From the NCBI RefSeq assembly GCF_002705925.1, contig NZ_NKRE01000001.1, positions 2,415,224-2,479,223 on the forward strand: DNA of 64,000 bases. The letters run 5' to 3'. The position numbers and the translations under genes are program-made. Origin of the DNA: Mycobacterium ostraviense (GTDB lineage: Bacteria; Actinomycetota; Actinomycetes; Mycobacteriales; Mycobacteriaceae). This document shows, piece by piece, positions 19,489 through 31,800 of this stretch. Position 1 is the stretch's first letter, and each line of letters opens with the position of its first letter. Below the pieces are notes generated by a model. It worked only from the letters and a program-made list of their open reading frames with translations, made no database searches and had not been told where the DNA came from.

Positions 19489-19551
19489 GACAACTCCGTT
19501 CGGGATTTACGTTCGGTGAAAATGCTTGTCGGGTTGTGCAACGCCGTCAAT

Positions 19552-19572
19552 GTTGAGTCTGTTCCGCTCAAG
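19552..19572 (-). promoter_or_regulatory. HAIR operator (HspR site) upstream of clpB
   Basis: GTTGAGT (19552-19558), seven bases, then GCTCAAG (19566-19572) matches the HAIR consensus CTTGAGT-N7-ACTCAAG with only two changed bases. It lies 64 bp before the clpB GTG, the expected place for HspR repression of clpB. hspR itself is encoded at 33755-34126 in this window. Confidence 0.85.
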
Positions 19573-19763
19573 CCTAGGTTGTCGGCGAACGCCCGGCCAT
19601 ATGTCTGATACCACCTGGCTCAGCTTGGTAACAAGAGACCCCCGACGTCCGGGAAACCCGGCGGCGGCGACGGCCGGCGGACGCTCAGGCCCCCCGTGAC
19701 GGCAGGTGCAACACCACGACGTCCGCTACCGTTCTTCGCGTGACGGTCGGAGAGCCTTCGTAA

Positions 19764-20411
19764 ATGGTTGAAGTGCTGCCGCTTGCCCTGGTGATCACGG
19801 TTTCGCCGCTATCGATCATCCCGGGAGTGCTCGTCTTGCACGCGCAACATCCCCGGGAGAGCGGTCTGGCCTACCTGACCGGCTGGCTGCTGGGGCTGGC
19901 AGGGCTGACCGCGGTCTCCATCAGCATCTCCAACCTGCTGGGCGGTCTGCGTGAGGCGCCCCCCGCGTGGGCGTCCTGGCTGCGGATCGTCCTGGGAATA
20001 GCACTGATCGTGTTCGGCGTCATCCGTTGGCTGACCCGCCGCGGTCACGACCACATACCGGCCTGGATGCGAACGCTCACCTCGGTCACCCCGAGGCGGG
20101 CGGCGCTGACCGCAGCGGCACTGACCGTGCTGAATCCCAAGGTGCTATTCATCTGCGCGGCAGCCGGATTGGCAATCGGCACCGACGCGCTGGGTAACAG
20201 CGGGACCGTGATATCGGCCGCGCTCTTCGTCGCTGTCGCCGGGTCATCGGTCGCGCTTCCGGTGTTGGCCTACACCGTCGCCGGTGAGCGCCTCGACGCT
20301 CCGCTGGAGCGACTCAAGAATTGGATGGAAAAACACAACACCGCACTGGTGGCGGCGATCTTGGTGGTGATCGGGTTAGCGGTGCTGTACAAGGGAATTC
20401 ACGCCCGGTAG
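19764..20411 (+). CDS. GAP/Sap-type membrane transporter (LysE-superfamily-like)
   Basis: 215 aa integral membrane protein with about six hydrophobic segments (VLPLALVITVSPLSIIPGVL, LTGWLLGLAGLTAV, WLRIVLGIALIVFGVI, and three C-terminal ones). The N-terminal MVEVLPLALVITVSPLSIIP and the mid LNPKVLFICAAAG match the Gap family, whose mycobacterial members help move glycopeptidolipids or sulfolipids across the inner membrane. The cargo here cannot be told. ATG 19764 is the first plausible start. It is divergent from clpB and not obviously in an operon. Confidence 0.75.
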   Translation: MVEVLPLALVITVSPLSIIPGVLVLHAQHPRESGLAYLTGWLLGLAGLTAVSISISNLLGGLREAPPAWASWLRIVLGIALIVFGVIRWLTRRGHDHIPAWMRTLTSVTPRRAALTAAALTVLNPKVLFICAAAGLAIGTDALGNSGTVISAALFVAVAGSSVALPVLAYTVAGERLDAPLERLKNWMEKHNTALVAAILVVIGLAVLYKGIHAR

Positions 20412-20548
20412 GGCGTGGCGGGTTGCGCTCGCCGCTTGCTGTGCCAGCTCGAGGCGATGTTGCCCGCAGTCACCGGTAGTCACATTAGATGTTCGAAGAT
20501 GTTCCAGACCGCTGAGCACCACGCCCGGCAAGCCTAGAATCGGGGTCC

Positions 20549-21715
20549 GTGGGCCTCGAGGACCGAGATGCATTGCGGGTGTTGCGCGACGCGTTCGCCC
20601 CTTCGGAGGGTCGCAACGACCTGGTCCGCCGGTTCTACACCACCTGGTTTGCCATCGACGTTTCGGTGCGCGACCTGTTTCCTCCCGAAATGGACAGTCA
20701 ACGAGCAGCTTTCGCGCATGCGCTGCACTGGGTGTATGGCGAACTCGTCGACCAGCGCGCCGAGGAACCGGTGACCTTCCTGGCCCAACTCGGCCGGGAC
20801 CACCGCAAATACGGCGTCCTCCCAACCCAATACGACACCTTGCGCCGCGCGCTGTATCAGACACTGCGCTTCGAACTGCGCGATTCCTGGACTGACGCCG
20901 TCGAACGGGCCGCCGAGCAGTCACTCAACCTGATCACCGGGGTGATGAGCGGCGCCGCCGACGCCGAGCAGGGGCCCGCGTGGTGGAACGGGACGGTGGT
21001 CGAACACACCCGGGTGTCGCGTGACCTCGCGGTCGTCCGCCTGCATCTGGAGCAGCCGCTGGACTACCACCCCGGCCAGTACGTCAACGTCCATGTCCCG
21101 CAATGCCCCCGCCGCTGGCGATACCTCAGCCCCGCCATTCCCGCCGACGCGGGCGGCCGGATCGAGTTTCACGTCCGGGTGGTGCCCGGCGGCCTGGTGA
21201 GCAACGCCATCGTCAACGAGACCCGCCCCGGTGACCGGTGGCGATTGTCCAGCCCGCACGGCGACTTCCACGTGGACCGCGACGACGGCGATGTGCTCAT
21301 GGTCGCCGGCAGCACCGGCCTGGCACCGCTACGGGCACTGATCATGGCCCTCAGCCGGTTCGCGGAGAACCCGCGAGTCCACCTGTTTTTCGGAGCTCGT
21401 TATTCCTGCGAGCTCTACGACCTGCCCATGCTGTGGCAGATTGCCGCACACAATCCGTGGCTCTCCGTCTCGCCGGTCTCGGAGTACCCCCGCGACCCGT
21501 CCTGGGCCGCCGACTACCCCGACGTGTCGCCGCCGCGCGGCCTGCATGTGCGTCAGACCGGGCGGTTGGCCGACGTGGTCACCAAGTACGGCGGCTGGGG
21601 CGACCGGCAGATCCTGATCTGCGGTGGCCCGAACATGGTCCGCGCGACCAAGGCCGCTCTCATCGCCAAAGGCGCACCGCCGGACCGTATTCAGCACGAT
21701 CCGCTGTTGCGGTAG
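20549..21715 (+). CDS. Globin-domain FAD/NAD(P)H reductase (flavohaemoglobin-like)
   Basis: 388 aa from GTG 20549. Residues ~1-140 are globin-like (RRFYTTWFAIDVSVRDLF, a candidate proximal His in LGRDHRKYGVL). Residues ~150-385 form a ferredoxin-NADP reductase module: FAD-binding RWRYLSPAIP, NAD-binding VLMVAGSTGLAPLRALIMAL and ILICGGPNMVRATKAAL. The layout resembles flavohaemoglobins, which oxidise NO or act as oxygen reductases. It corresponds to H37Rv Rv0385. Mycobacterial proteins of this type diverge from classical Hmp, so NO dioxygenation is only a possibility. Confidence 0.85.
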   Translation: MGLEDRDALRVLRDAFAPSEGRNDLVRRFYTTWFAIDVSVRDLFPPEMDSQRAAFAHALHWVYGELVDQRAEEPVTFLAQLGRDHRKYGVLPTQYDTLRRALYQTLRFELRDSWTDAVERAAEQSLNLITGVMSGAADAEQGPAWWNGTVVEHTRVSRDLAVVRLHLEQPLDYHPGQYVNVHVPQCPRRWRYLSPAIPADAGGRIEFHVRVVPGGLVSNAIVNETRPGDRWRLSSPHGDFHVDRDDGDVLMVAGSTGLAPLRALIMALSRFAENPRVHLFFGARYSCELYDLPMLWQIAAHNPWLSVSPVSEYPRDPSWAADYPDVSPPRGLHVRQTGRLADVVTKYGGWGDRQILICGGPNMVRATKAALIAKGAPPDRIQHDPLLR

Positions 21716-21804
21716 GGTGACGCCGGCCGCGGTACCGGCCCATACCAGAAACGCCGGCGGCGGAAGCCGCCGATCAGGCCGGGCCGGCCGATTAGGCTGG
21801 CGGG

Positions 21805-22695
21805 GTGCACGTCGTCACGCTGCGCGACCCGTCCTCCCTGGTGGCAGCACAATTCGTGCCCGCGGCCGGGATGATCGGCAGCGCACTGACCGACGAGGGT
21901 GTGCAACTGCTCGGTCAACGAAAGGGCCTGGACGCCTACATCACCGCGGGAAAGACGATGGGGATACCGATTCTGTATCCGTGGGCGAATCGGCTGGGCG
22001 CCAATACCTATACCGCCGAAGACGCGACGGTAACGCTGACTCCGGGAGCAAACGGAGTTCGCACCGACTCCGCCGGGCTACCCATCCACGGCGTCTTGGC
22101 CGGATACCCGGGCTGGCGAGTGACGGCCGAATCGACGAACGAGCTGACCGCCGAGCTGGACTTCGGCGCAGACCCCAAGTTGCTGGCCAGCTTCCCGTAT
22201 CCGCATGTGCTCGAGGTGGCGGTACGGCTGGCAGACCGGACGTTGACGGTGCGCACCACGGTCACCGCGACCACGGACCGGGCGGTGCCGCTGTGCTTTG
22301 GTTTCCACCCGTACCTGCACGTGACGGATGTCGCGCGCGGCGATTGGATGATCGAGACACCGCCGCTGCGGCATTTGTATCTCGACGAGCGGGGATTACC
22401 CACCGGCGAGACGGCCGAGCGACCGGCGATGTCACAGCAATTGCGTGACGAGGCTCTTGACGACTGCTACGACCAGGTTGGCGATGGTTCGGTGTTCGCG
22501 GTCTCCGGTGGCGGCCGGCGGCTGGAGGTGCATTTCGAATACGGCTTTCCGGCGGCGCAGATCTTCGCGCCCCCTGGTGAGGATGTGGTGTGCTTCGAGC
22601 CGATGACCGCGCCGACGGACGCGTTGCGCCGCGGCGGCTATCGGGTTGCGCGTCGCGGCGAAGCGGCGGTCGCCCGATTTTCCATCCGTGTGTGA
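21805..22695 (+). CDS. Aldose 1-epimerase (galactose mutarotase) family protein
   Basis: 296 aa from GTG 21805. It contains PILYPWANRLGANTY with the substrate-binding NR, LPIHGVLAGYPGW with the catalytic His region, LCFGFHPYLHVTD with the second His, and FEPMTAPTDALRRGGYRV, where the catalytic Glu lies in FEPMTAP. It interconverts sugar anomers in the cytosol; substrate not determined. As I recall, this gene is not next to Rv0385 in H37Rv; here it lies between that gene and the giant PPE gene, at the likely synteny breakpoint. Confidence 0.85.
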   Translation: MHVVTLRDPSSLVAAQFVPAAGMIGSALTDEGVQLLGQRKGLDAYITAGKTMGIPILYPWANRLGANTYTAEDATVTLTPGANGVRTDSAGLPIHGVLAGYPGWRVTAESTNELTAELDFGADPKLLASFPYPHVLEVAVRLADRTLTVRTTVTATTDRAVPLCFGFHPYLHVTDVARGDWMIETPPLRHLYLDERGLPTGETAERPAMSQQLRDEALDDCYDQVGDGSVFAVSGGGRRLEVHFEYGFPAAQIFAPPGEDVVCFEPMTAPTDALRRGGYRVARRGEAAVARFSIRV

Positions 22696-22872
22696 GCGCT
22701 ATAAATGCAAAAAGACCCGGATACGCCATCTCTGAAGTTTTTCTCCGAATCAAAGACGGTCCGCCGTCACACCTCTGAATAATCATTACGCTGGGACACT
22801 CACGGACCCGAGGGATGCGACGACATCACCTGCCTCTGCGACGGCGACCAACGGTTCCAGGCAGGAGAGCTG
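22696..22872 (+). promoter_or_regulatory. AT-richer leader of the giant PPE gene
   Basis: This stretch is noticeably AT-richer than its neighbours (GCTATAAATGCAAAAAGACC near 22699 and CTGAATAATCATTACG near 22773), which may mark the promoter and the end of the epimerase transcript. A GGAGAG ribosome-binding site lies at about 22862-22867 before the ATG at 22873. No PE gene precedes the PPE gene. Confidence 0.4.
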
Positions 22873-25800
22873 ATGAATTTCGCGGTCTTGCCACCGGAGA
22901 TCAATTCGGCGCGTATGCATCTCGGCGCCGGGCTGGGGCCGATGCTGACCGCGGCGGCGGCCTGGGACGGGCTGGCCGTCGAGTTGGGTTCGGCTGCGAC
23001 CTCTTTTTCCACGGTAACCACGGGACTCACGGGTTCTCTGTGGCTCGGTCCGTCCTCGGCGGCGATGGCCGATGCCGCCGCGCCCTACCTGGGCTGGTTG
23101 AACGCCGCGGCGAACCAGGCCGAGCAGGCGGCCGTGCAGGTACGGCTGGCCACAGCCGCGTTCGAGGCGGCGCTGGCGGCCACGGTGCATCCGGCCCTTA
23201 TCTCGGCTAACCGCAGCCAGTTTGTGTCGCTGGTGTTGTCGAACCTGTTCGGGCAAAACGCTACCGCGATAGCCGACGCTGAAATTCAATACGAACAGAT
23301 GTGGGCCCGGGACGTGGCCGCGATGTTCGACTACCACGCCGGGGCGTCCGCGGCTCTGTCCACCTTGACGCCGTTTCCGTCGACGCTGCGGGGTCTGGCC
23401 AACCTGGCGGGTCCGACGGCGAGCGGGTACGGTACTGCCGCGGTCAACGCGGCCGCAGCCGCAGCCGCAGCCGCAGCGCAGGACATCACCGTCCCCTTCC
23501 GCAACGTGGGGTTGGCCAACGTCGGCCAGGGCAACCTCGGCAACGCGAACATCGGCGACTTCAATTTCGGCTCGGGCAACACCGGCAGCGGCAACATCGG
23601 CAGCGGCAACATCGGCAGCGGAAATGTCGGCTTCGGAAATTCCGGCTCACTATTGACCGCGGGCATCCGCAATATCGGCTTCGGAAACACCGGTAATAAC
23701 AACATCGGTATCGGTAATACCGGCGATAACAACATCGGCTTCGGCAACACCGGCAACGGAAATAGCGGTATCGGACTCAACGGGGACCACCTGCGTGGGT
23801 TCGGCGGCATGAATTCCGGCACCGGTAACGTCGGCTTCTTCAACTCGGGCACCGGCAACGTGGGAATCGGGAACTCGGGCAGCGGCAACTGGGGCATCGG
23901 AAACTCGGGCAACGGCTACAACACGGGCATCGGCAACTCGGGCGACGTCAACACGGGCTTCTTCAACTCCGGCATCGTCAACACCGGTATCGCCAATTCC
24001 GGCAGCTACAACAGCGGCAATTGGAACTCGGGCAGCTTCAATACGGGCGGTTTCAACGTCGGCGACTACAACACCGGTTGGATCAACTACGGCAACTACA
24101 ACACCGGCATCCTCAACGTCGGCGATGTCGACACCGGCGCTCTTATCTCGGGGAACTACAGCAACGGCATTTTGTGGCGGGGCGATTACCAGGGCGGCGG
24201 CCCGGGCATCGGAAATACGACGGGCGTCCCGTCGTCGGGCTTCTTCAACTCCGGCAGCGGCAGCACATCGGGCTTCTTCAACTCCGGCGCCAACAATTCG
24301 GGCTTCCTCAACTCGTCGACGGGGACCATCGGGAACACCGGAATCGATAACTACGGCGCGCTGCAATCGGGCCTGCTGAATACCGGGAACACCATCTCGG
24401 GCCTGTTCAACGTCAGCACGCTGAGCCTCACGGCAGCGGCCTTCGTCTCGGGCGCCGCGAACACCGGCAGCCAAATGTCCGGCTTCTTCGGTGGCCCGTC
24501 GAACTTCAACATCGGCTTCGCCGACACCGGCAGGCTGAACTTCGGCAACGCCAACATCGGCAGCTTCGATGTTGGCAGCGGGAATGTCGGCAGCGTGAAC
24601 TTCGGCAGTGGAAATGTCGGCGACGCCAACCTGGGCAGCGGGAATGTGGGCTTTTTCAATGCCGGCTTCGGGAACTTGGGTAGCTATAACATCGGCTCGG
24701 CAAATCTGGGCAGCTACAACGTCGGCCCCGCGAACTTCGGCGAATTCAACATCGGCTTCTGGAACGCCGGCGACAGCAACCGCGGATTTGCGAACACCGG
24801 CGACAACAACGTCGGCTTCGGCAATACCGGCAGCAACAACATCGGTGTCGGCCTCACCGGCACCGGCCAGGTCGGGTTCGGTGCCCTGAACTCCGGCACC
24901 AACAACGTCGGCCTGTTCAACTCCGGCGCCAACAACATCGGCCTGTTCAACTCGGGCACCGGCAACGTCGGCATCGGAAACACCGGCACCGGCAACTGGG
25001 GAATCGGCAACCCGGGCACCGGCAACACCGGCATCGGCAACACGGGCAGCTACAACACGGGCCTGTTCAACGCCGGCATCGTCAACACCGGCTTCGCCAA
25101 TACGGGCGACTACAACACCGGAGCCGCCAACAGGGGCAGCTTCAACACCGGCTGGTACAACCCCGGCGACTACAACACCGGATGGGCCAACCCCGGCGAC
25201 TACAACACGGGCTTGTTCAACACCGGCAACGTCAATACCGGAGGGGTCAACTCCGGCGACTTCAATAATGGCTTCTTCATCAGTGCCGACAACCAGGGCC
25301 AGATCGCCGTCAACCTGAATATCACCACGCCGACCGTACCCATCGACTTCGATATTCGAATCCCGGTCTACAAGGTATATCAACTCGGCGGCCAGGTATA
25401 TACCATTCCCGGCTTTTATTACCCCAAGACGGCTTTTGGAAACTTCTATCTCGGTCCGATGACCATTCCGACGTCCACGATCTCCGCTCCGTACGTGACC
25501 CTCACTACCGGCAGCCCCACTAATCCGATCGAGATATCTCTCCACGGCGCCCTCGAAGGGCGGACCATCCCGATCATCAATATCGTCGCGGCACCGGGTT
25601 TTGGGAATTCGACGAGTGCTCCGTCGTCGGGGTTTTTCAACAGTGGGTCGGGCGGTTCGTCGGGGTTCGGCAATTTTGGGGCCAACAATTCGGGGTGGCA
25701 GAATTTCTCGACGGGGGTGCTGGGGAATTCGGGGTGGCGAAATGTGGGGGCGTCGCAGTCGGGTCTGGCGAATCTGGGAAACACCATCTCGGGCTGGTAC

Positions 25801-28800
25801 AACACCAGCACCGTCGATCCGGCCAGCGTGGCCCGGGTTTCCGGGGTGGCCAACATCGGCACCGATCTGTCGGGGGTGCTGCACAGGGCGTCGGGCACCT
25901 TGTTCAACGCCAGGCTGGGCAACGTGGGTCAGCTCAACCTGGGCTGGGGCAATCTCGGCAGCTTCAACCTGGGCAGCGGCAACATCGGCGACTACAACCT
26001 GGGCAGCGCTAATATCGGCGACTACAACCTCGGCAGCGCCAACATCGGCAACGACAACATCGGGTTCGGCAACACCGGCACCGCGGTGGTCTCGGGGCTA
26101 AACAACATCGGGATGGGCAACACCGGCAGCCACAACCTGGGCTGGGGCAACACCGGGGTCGGCAACATCGGCTTGGGTAACAGCGGCACCGGCAATATCG
26201 GCATCGGGCTTAGCGGTGATCATCAGGTCGGGTTCGGCGGATGGAACTCCGGCACCAACAACGTGGGCCTGTTCAACTCCGGTGCCAACAACATCGGTGT
26301 GTTCAATTCCGGCAGCGGCAACTTCGGTATCGCCAACTCCGGCAGCTACAACACCGGCATCGCCAACACCGGCACCACCAACACCGGATGGTTCAACTCC
26401 GGGGCGGTCAACACCGGCCTGGCTAACGCCGGTGGCTACAACAGCGGCTGGTACAACACCGGCACCACCAACACCGGCATCGCCAACCCCGGCGAACACA
26501 ACACCGGCTGGTTCAACACCGGCACCGACAGCACCGGCATCGCCAACACCGGCACCCTCGACACCGGCGCCTTCATCACCGGCGACATGAACAACGGCCT
26601 GCTCTGGCGCGGCAACTCCCAAGGCCTCTACGGCGGCAATTACACGATTCATGTGCCCCAAATTCCGGTCAACGTGAACGGGACGCTCTTCATCGATATC
26701 CCCATTACCACGGCCTTCGACGGCAACACCGTCTACAGTGGCATGACCATCAGCGATATACCCTTCGGGTTTACCAACCATCTAGGTCCGATCCCGGCGC
26801 TGGTAGGCACAATCAATGCGTTGTACATCCCGCAAATCACGCTGGCCAGTCCCACGCCTGCGCCGCAGGGAACCATCGGCTCGCCGAGCACTTTGCTACC
26901 TATCACCGGGTACGGCACCATCGGTCCGTTCGACATCACCATTTTCAATTTCGGCATGGCGCCCGGCTATGGGAATTCAACCACCCTGCCGTCGTCGGGT
27001 TTCTTCAACACCGGATTAGGCAGCTCGTCGGGATTCTTCAATGTCGGCGCCAATAATTCGGGCTGGCAGAACGTGTCCTTCGGAAGCGTCGGAAACTCGG
27101 GAATAAAGAACTGGGGTTCGGCGCTGTCGGGACTGGCGAACCTCGGCAACACCATGTCGGGCTGGTTCAACACCAGCACGCTGGACCTGTCCACACCGGC
27201 CAATGTTTCCGGACTCCAAAACGTCGGCGCCAACCTGGCGGGCTTTTTCCGGGACTATGTCACCGGTACCACCGATTTTAATATCGGTCTCGGTAATTCC
27301 GGCGATTTAAACGTAGGTTTCGGCAATATCGGCGACTACAATTTCGGCTCAGGTAACAGCGGTAGCTTGAACTTCGGTAGCGGTAATATCGGGCTTTACA
27401 ATGTGGGGCCCGGCAACGTGGGTAATTACAACATCGGGTCCGCGAACCTGGGCAGCTACAATATCGGTCTCGGAAACTTGGGCGCGAACAACTTCGGCTT
27501 CGGGAACCTGGGCGATTTCAACGCGGGCTTCGGGAACGCGGGAGACGCCAACATCGGCTTCGGGAACACCGGCACCGGCAATATCGGCATCGGGCTCACC
27601 GGCACGGGCCAGGTCGGATTCGGGGCTCTGAACTCCGGCACCGGCAACAGCGGCTTGTTCAACTCCGGCACCAACAACATCGGCTTGTTCAACTCCGGCG
27701 CCGGAAACGTGGGTATCGGAAACTCGGGCACCGATAACTGGGGCGTCGGCAACTCCGGCCATATCAACACCGGTGTGCTGAACGCCGGTGATGTCAACAC
27801 CGGATTCTTCAACGCCGGCAATGTCAACACCGGTATGGTCAACGCCGGTAGTTACAACTCCGGCAGTTTCAACCCCGGCAGTTTCAACACGCTTGGATTC
27901 AACGCCGGCAACTACAATACGGGCTACCTGAACACCGGCGACTACAACACCGGTTTGGCGAATTCCGGCAATGTCGATACCGGTGCTTTCAACCTGGGCA
28001 GCTACTCCAACGGCGTCTTGTGGAGAGGTGACTACCAGGGCTTGGTGGCCATCGACTATGAGATCGTCATTCCCGACACCGCCATCCCGGCGTATCTGAG
28101 TCTTCAGGTGCCGGCCAATCTCCCATTCAGCGGCACATTCGGCTCCCTCGTTCTGGAGAGCTTCACGCTTCCCAAGTACACCGCCGATGTCAAAATACTC
28201 GGCTTTCTGAAGTTGCAGGCAGTCAGCGTCGGCCCGATCACCATTCCCAACATTTATATCGACCTGCCGTCGTTTTCCGGAACTCTCGGCTCACCCAGTT
28301 CTGTTCTGGAACTCAGCGGTCCTGGCAGCATCGGACCCATCAGGATCCCGATCGTCCACATCCCGGCGGCTCCAGGCTTCGGAAACTCGACCATGGTACC
28401 GTCGTCAGGCTTCTTCAACACCGGCAACGGCAGCTCATCGGGAATCGGCAATGTGGGCGCCAACCTTTCGGGCTTCTGGAACGCGGCGTCGGGCAGCTCG
28501 GGAATCTCTGGGTACAAAAACCTTGGCGACCTGCTGTCGGGCGTGTCCAACTTCGGCAATACCGTGTCGGGCTTCTTGAACACCGCGGCGACGAATCTCA
28601 CCATGGCCGCCGATGTGTCCGGTATCGGAAACACCGGCAGCGATATTTCGGGTCTGTTCAATGGTGTGTCGAATATCAATCTGGGGTTTGCCAACCAGGG
28701 TAGCTTCGACGTGGGCAGCGGAAACGTGGGCAGCTTCAACCTGGGAAGCGGAAACGTCGGCAGTGACAACGTCGGCTTTGGAAACTTCGGCGACGGCAAT

Positions 28801-31800
28801 ATCGGGACCGGAAACTGGGGGAGCCGCAACGTCGGTCCCGGTAACTGGGGCATGCACAACATCGGCCTGGGAAACTTGGGCACCAACAACGTCGGTCTGG
28901 GAAACCTGGGCGACTTCAATGTCGGTTTCGGAAACGCCGGCAACTCCAATATCGGCTTCGGGAATGCCGGGACCAGCAACATTGGCATTGGGCTCACCGG
29001 TACCGGCCAGGTCGGATTCGGTGCGCTGAACTCAGGTAGCGGCAACAGCGGCTTGTTCAACTCGGGTACCAACAACGTCGGCTTGTTCAACTCGGGCACC
29101 GGAAACGTCGGTATCGGAAACTCGGGCACCGGAAACTTCGGCATCGGCAACGCGGGCACCGCCAATAGCGGCATCGCCAACCCGGGAATCGGCAACTGGG
29201 GTTATGGGAACCTCGGCGACTACAACACCGGCATCGCCAATTCCGGAAGCATCAACACCGGCATCTTCAACACCGGTGACGTCAACAGCGGCATCGCCAA
29301 CCCGGGCGACTACAACACCGGCTCCTACAACACCGGCGACACCAACACCGGCATCGGCAACGCCGGCGATTACAACACCGGCTGGTTCAACACCGGCGAC
29401 TACAACACGGGCTTGCTCAATTCGGGCGACGTCAACACCGGCGTCCTTATCGCCGGTAACTACAACAACGGCTTTCTGTGGCGGGGTGATTACCAAGGTC
29501 TGATCGGCTTCAAGGCCGGAATCTATGTTCCCGAATTCCCGTTGCTGAATCTGGGTTTGGGCCTGCCGGTGAACATTCCACTCAACCTCGGCATCACGGA
29601 CCTCAACGTAACCGGATTCACCATTCCCGAGTTCAGGGTGGGCGTCTTGAACTCCGACTATCTTAGCGTCGACATCGGACCCATCGTCATCCCCACCATT
29701 ACCGGCGTCCTGCCCCAGCTGACCGCCCAAATCGGCTCACCAACGACGTCGGTGGCTGCCGTTCTCACCAGCGGCGTGGGCCCCATCGACGTGACGTTCA
29801 TCGATATTCCCGCGCGGCCGGGTTTTGGGAATTCGACGAGTGCTCCGTCGTCGGGGTTTTTCAACAGTGGGTCGGGTGGTTCGTCGGGGTTCGGCAATTT
29901 TGGGGCCAACAATTCGGGGTGGCAGAATTTCTCGACGGGGGTGCTGGGGAATTCGGGGTGGCGAAATGTGGGGGCGTCGCAGTCGGGTCTGGCGAATCTG
30001 GGAAACACCATCTCGGGCTGGTACAACACCAGCACCGTCGATCCGGCCAGCGTGGCCCGGGTTTCCGGGGTGGCCAACATCGGCACCGATCTGTCGGGGG
30101 TGCTGCACAGCGCGTCGGGCACCTTGTTCAACGCCGGGCTGGGCAACGTGGGTCAGCTCAACCTGGGCTGGGGCAATCTCGGCAGCTTCAACCTGGGCAG
30201 CGGCAACATCGGCGACTACAACCTGGGCAGCGCTAATATCGGCGACTACAACCTCGGCAGCGCCAACATCGGCAACGACAACATCGGGTTCGGCAACACC
30301 GGCACCGCGGTGGTCTCGGGGCTAAACAACATCGGGATGGGCAACACCGGCAGCCACAACCTGGGCTGGGGCAACACCGGGGTCGGCAACATCGGCTTGG
30401 GTAACAGCGGCACCGGCAATATCGGCATCGGGCTTAGCGGTGATCATCAGGTCGGGTTCGGCGGATGGAACTCCGGCACCAACAACGTGGGCCTGTTCAA
30501 CTCCGGTGCCAACAACATCGGTGTGTTCAATTCCGGCAGCGGCAACTTCGGTATCGCCAACTCCGGCAGCTACAACACCGGCATCGCCAACACCGGCACC
30601 ACCAACACCGGATGGTTCAACTCCGGGGCGGTCAACACCGGCCTGGCTAACGCCGGTGGCTACAACAGCGGCTGGTACAACACCGGCACCACCAACACCG
30701 GCATCGCCAACCCCGGCGAACACAACACCGGCTGGTTCAACACCGGCACCGACAGCACCGGCATCGCCAACACCGGCACCCTCGACACCGGCGCCTTCAT
30801 CACCGGCGACATGAACAACGGCCTGCTCTGGCGCGGCAACTCCCAAGGCCTCTACGGGTTCAACTACACGATTACCGTTTCCGAAATCGCCGGGTTCTTC
30901 GACTTCTCCGTGTTCGGCGATATCCCGGTAACCGCCACCGTCACCCCGGCCGACGTGGAAGCCTTCACCATTCCGACAATTCCCTTCAGCGGACTCAACG
31001 ACCATCTCGGCGGCAAAGTCGAAGGCACGGTTGGTCCCATCTCCGTATCAGCCATCTCCTTCAGCATCGGCAGCCCCGCGGTGAACCTGCATTTCGGCAG
31101 CTCCGACGGTTCGCCGGTGGTGGACATCGGTGGTGGCGGCAGTGTCGGCCCCATCTATATTCCGCTCATCGACATCCCGGCCAGTCCGGGCTACTTCAAC
31201 TCCACCGTGCTGCCGTCGTCGGGTTTCTTCAACGCCGGCACGGGCAGCTCTTCGGGCTTCTTCAATTTCGGTGCGAACAATTCGGGCTGGCAGAATGTCT
31301 CTTTCGGGAGCCTCGGAAGCTCGGGGATCAAGAACTGGGGTTCGGCCCTGTCGGGCCTGGCCAACCTCGGCGACACCATGTCGGGCTGGTTCAACACCAG
31401 CTCATCGGATCTGTCGGCCCCGGCCCATGTTTCAGGACTCCAAAACATCGGCACCGACTTGGCGGGCTTCTTCCGCGACGGCACGAGCACGGTGTTCAAC
31501 GTCGGGCTGGCCAACCACGGCATCGTGAATTTCGGCAGCGCCAACATCGGCAACGACAACCTCGGCAACGGAAATGTCGGCAGCTTCAACCTGGGTAACG
31601 CCAACATCGGGGACCACAACGTCGGCAGCGGCAACATCGGCAGCGCCAACGTCGGCAGCGGCAACATCGGCAGCGGCAACATCGGGTTCGGAAACGTCGG
31701 TAGCTCGTTGACGGCCGGACTGAGCAACATCGGGATGGGCAACACCGGAAGCCACAACTTCGGCTGGGGCAACACCGGAGACGGCAATATCGGCTTCGGT

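Noticed and set aside
17002..19608. 868-codon plus-strand open frame across clpB
   Set aside because: It is the antisense shadow of clpB, a common effect of high GC at third positions. The clpB strand has full family motifs and the opposite translation has none.
23650..25884. 744-codon minus-strand frame over the PPE gene
   Set aside because: The Ala/Val/Gly-rich repeated translation is the mirror of the MPTR repeats.
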